From contig NC_089763.1 in NCBI RefSeq assembly GCF_040412425.1, positions 58,611,915 through 58,675,914 on the forward strand: 64,000 nt of DNA, in the 5' to 3' direction. Below, one piece after another: positions 61,791-64,000 of this stretch (position 1 is the stretch's first letter; each line of letters begins with the position of its first letter). The notes under the pieces are model-generated. The model did not search any database, was not told the DNA's origin, and saw nothing but the letters and a program-made list of their open reading frames with translations. Source of the stretch: Macrobrachium rosenbergii (lineage: Eukaryota; Arthropoda; Malacostraca; Decapoda; Palaemonidae). A program made the position numbers and the translations under genes.

Positions 61791-62356
61791 ATATAAATCA
61801 CAGTGTGATAAAAAATTTCGTAATAAGAGCTGTGTGTTCCAAACGTACCAATTAGCTGTCATGATGGAGCTGGGTTAATGCCAAAGCTAAGTATAATTTC
61901 CCTGCTCTTGATGGGTAAACAAGTACAGCAGATTCGGCATTAACTTATACATCTCGTGATGGCTCAGTGGGTAGACCGTCAACTGGAGTTGTTGGAAGGT
62001 AATTGTGTCGAGGGATCAAGACCCAACAGTACCAACACATTTATCACTTATGTATTTCCCTTTGGTGATAATTTCCCATCGGGGATATTCCCTAAGTAGC
62101 GTTAATTTGATATTAAATGTATATAAAATCACGGTGTGATGAAAATTTCATAATAAGAGCTGCAGGTTCCAAACGTACCAACGAACTGTCATGGTGGAGG
62201 TGGGTTAATGCCGAAGCTAAGTGTAATTTCCCCGCTCTCAACAGGTAAACAAGTACAACAGGTTTGGCATTAACTTATACCTCTCTTGATGGCTCAGTGG
62301 GTAGACCGTCGACTGGAGTTGTTGGAAGCTAATTGTGTCGAGGATCAAGACCCGGC
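61791..62356 (+). mobile_element. Two tandem copies of a tRNA-derived SINE
   Basis: Copies have a period of about 329 bases: GATGGCTCAGTGGGTAGACC at 61958 and 62287; AATAAGAGCTG.(T/A)GGTTCC-like text at about 61822 and 62152. TGGCTCAGTGGGTAG resembles a Pol III A box, and GGGATCAAGACCC about 45 bases on is a degraded B box. The body includes GGTGATAATTTCCCATC and GATATTCCC, shared with the 12.6 kb SINE. The second copy is cut short at the AT array. Confidence 0.65.
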
Positions 62357-62363
62357 AGTAGCG

Positions 62364-62366
<3 letters not shown>

Positions 62367-62456
<90 letters not shown>
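62367..62456. repeat. (AT)n microsatellite
   Basis: AT array lying between the direct SINE copy and the 3' end of the minus-strand SINE. Confidence 0.98.
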
Positions 62457-62457
<1 letters not shown>

Positions 62458-62880
62458 GTAAGCACGATGCCTTCTTTTTACTGAAGGACTTTGATTTGGC
62501 GTTGGGGTAGGCTGTAGCCTTGATCGGCTGCCCTGCCTGACATCGCTTAGACCCCGGTAACGATGTGTACGTGTATCGTGCCAATCCCCAGCTCCCTTTC
62601 TCCCAAGCAGCGAGGAGAACTGGGCGGGTAGGTCGACAGTTCGAGACGTGTGAGGTGTCTGTTCTGTTTTTAGAAGATGTTGGAGTGGCTTTGTTTATGT
62701 GTGTATTGGTCTGTAACACCCATTTGCTTTTCAGCAAACCTATCCGTTGATTACATACGTAATCCCGGGGTGTCTACACTGATAGCAAAGTGTCCGCCTT
62801 CACTGACCAGTCGGCTGCGGATTTGAACCAGCCACGGACTTCTACGAAGTCCTAGGCTGCTGCTGTACCGACTGAGCCAC
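62457..62880 (-). mobile_element. tRNA-derived SINE with intact Pol III boxes
   Basis: On the minus strand the 5' end GTGGCTCAGTCGGTACAG (62880-62863) contains the A box TGGCTCAGTCGG, and GGTTCAAATCC (62829-62819) matches the B box consensus, spaced as in a tRNA. The body then runs to 62457 (ending ...CATCGTGCTTACCC) and abuts an AT array. The body translates to a peptide without stops for 130 codons in one frame, which is chance or family-wide and not a gene. From memory this body is common in decapod sequence. Confidence 0.7.
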
Positions 62881-62881
62881 C

Positions 62882-62972
<91 letters not shown>
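62881..62972. repeat. (AT)n microsatellite
   Basis: AT array directly at the 5' end of the minus-strand SINE, so the SINE sits between two AT arrays. Confidence 0.98.
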
Positions 62973-63291
62973 TCACACACGGACAAATACATCAGCATCC
63001 CTCTCCCTAGTGTTGTTGATACGTTGCTTGTGGGACCTTGTATAATACCTACAATGTAGGCACTTGTTTCTGGACAAGTTTTCTAACAGGTGACAACAAG
63101 ATATTTGCTGTAACATTTTCAAACAAGATATTTGCTCTAACATTTTCAGTGTACGCAATTATTTTCAAGGCAATCAATATGTCTTTTTTTTTTTTTTTCA
63201 AAATAATTGCATCCTGTGACTATTCCGAATGCTCTTACATATAAACTTCATAATTTAGATGTCGAAGGCTGGGTAATTTATCGCTGTAGCT

Positions 63292-63336
<45 letters not shown>

Positions 63337-64000
63337 AGTAAGCCTAGACTGTTCTGTCTCGAGTTGCTCAGCATAATTTAGTTTGACGTCTTTACTGATG
63401 GCATGAATTTTGGTGTAGAAGAACAGAAAAATACTCTCGCTGCACTCACATATCCCCATCAAATTGTGAAGTGAAAGTGGCTGGTCGTTTTTACATAGAT
63501 CTGGAAATACAGCTGCGTTAATTACCATGTCGGGTTATAGGATGATCAGCCAAACTTGCAATATGTTCTTCGCTATGGTTCGTTTAGCCAATGTAACGTT
63601 GTACTTGATGAACTGAATATTTAACAATATTTTGTGTAACAGCTTTAGAGGTGTAGGTTACACCTCTAAAGCTGTTTTTTCTCAGCATTTCAAAACGTTT
63701 TTCAGTGCTTAATTGTTTGTGATATCTATATCTAAATCGCTGATGTGTTTGTGGCACTTGCTTCAGACTTCTCTTCTTTTACTTTTGGTAGTATTTTTGT
63801 TTTATATGGATGTTATTATCTCCCTGGGATCTTTATTTTAGCAGCAAGATTACACAATTTGGTGGTATGCTGTTGCAGAAAGTCTTATTTAATTACTTTT
63901 ACATGGTTGTATATTTATATATTTTTGTTGTTCGGCTGTAATTTTTACAGTTTATGTATAGAATTATATATATACTCCGTGAAAGCTTGATCTACATTGC
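62973..64000. other. Unassigned sequence with a long T-run
   Basis: A T-run of about 38 bases lies at 63295-63334 and a shorter one at 63184-63199. ACAAGATATTTGCT(G/C)TAACATTTTCA is duplicated in tandem at about 63096-63149. A stem-loop is annotated separately. No gene recognised. Confidence 0.5.
63638..63676. repeat. Perfect 18-bp stem-loop
   Basis: AACAGCTTTAGAGGTGTA (63638-63655) is exactly complementary to TACACCTCTAAAGCTGTT (63659-63676) over a 3-base loop GGT, followed by a T-run. Confidence 0.9.

Noticed and set aside
62345..62750. 130-codon minus frame across a SINE body
   Set aside because: Lies entirely in a tRNA-derived SINE and an AT array. The openness is a property of the repeat.
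63659..63690. Rho-independent terminator
   Set aside because: Stem plus T-run fits a bacterial terminator, but every other feature marks this as an animal genome.

Overview
The window looks like AT-rich intergenic DNA from an animal, most likely a decapod crustacean. This rests on very dense AT, CT and GT dinucleotide arrays, a mixture of Penelope-like elements, non-LTR elements and Gypsy-type elements, and several short repeats that I recognise from memory as common in shrimp and crab sequence (20.5 kb, 2.9 kb, 62.5 kb). No spliced host gene could be supported. Nearly every recognisable protein segment belongs to a transposable element, and most carry stops or frameshifts.

Layout. 1-9.5 kb: no gene; simple repeats, a hairpin-bearing interspersed repeat (2.9-3.3 kb), a decayed Penelope-like end (4.7-5.1 kb) and a possible solo LTR (7.6-8.0 kb). 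9.6-16.0 kb: two Penelope-like (PLE) fold-back loci, one around a GIY-YIG endonuclease (9.65-11.0 kb) and one with two reverse transcriptase copies facing away from each other around a hairpin (13.3-16.0 kb), with a palindromic SINE pair between them (12.5-12.85 kb). 16.3-24.2 kb: three decayed non-LTR reverse transcriptase fragments (16.4-17.1 kb plus, 17.8-18.6 kb minus, 22.6-24.2 kb minus), a Tc1-type helix-turn-helix relic (20.26 kb) and a SINE (20.5 kb). 24.2-26.8 kb: simple repeats only.

26.8-46.2 kb is a nested stack. A Jockey/I-type non-LTR element (gag-like ORF1, endonuclease, RT, RNase H) is split by a second, nearly complete copy of the same family. Next to its 3' end lies a roughly 9.2 kb LTR retroelement that encodes only gag and a protease-like segment, and its 3' LTR holds a 1.54 kb TTAA-flanked DNA transposon. 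The 5' LTR preserves the empty site for that insertion.

46.2-57.2 kb: simple repeats, faint LINE relics (47.6 and 49.1 kb), a CT-array cluster (49.7-50.2 kb), a fold-back between two long AT arrays (51.9-52.1 kb) and a third PLE fold-back with a GIY-YIG segment (55.95-56.83 kb). 57.2-61.6 kb: a decayed minus-strand Gypsy element (gag, zinc knuckle, protease, RT, RNase H, integrase) whose gag is interrupted by about 0.8 kb. 61.5-62.9 kb: tRNA-derived SINEs, one as an inverted plus two direct copies. The remainder is unassigned.

The recurring theme is fold-back architecture bounded by (AT)n arrays. Three PLE loci have an inverted copy upstream of the endonuclease-bearing copy, and all three carry a short motif resembling the catalytic core of a hammerhead ribozyme (CTGANGA, small hairpin, GAAA), intact in one of them. 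Nothing here works as a pathway. The interest lies in how these elements insert, invert and nest.
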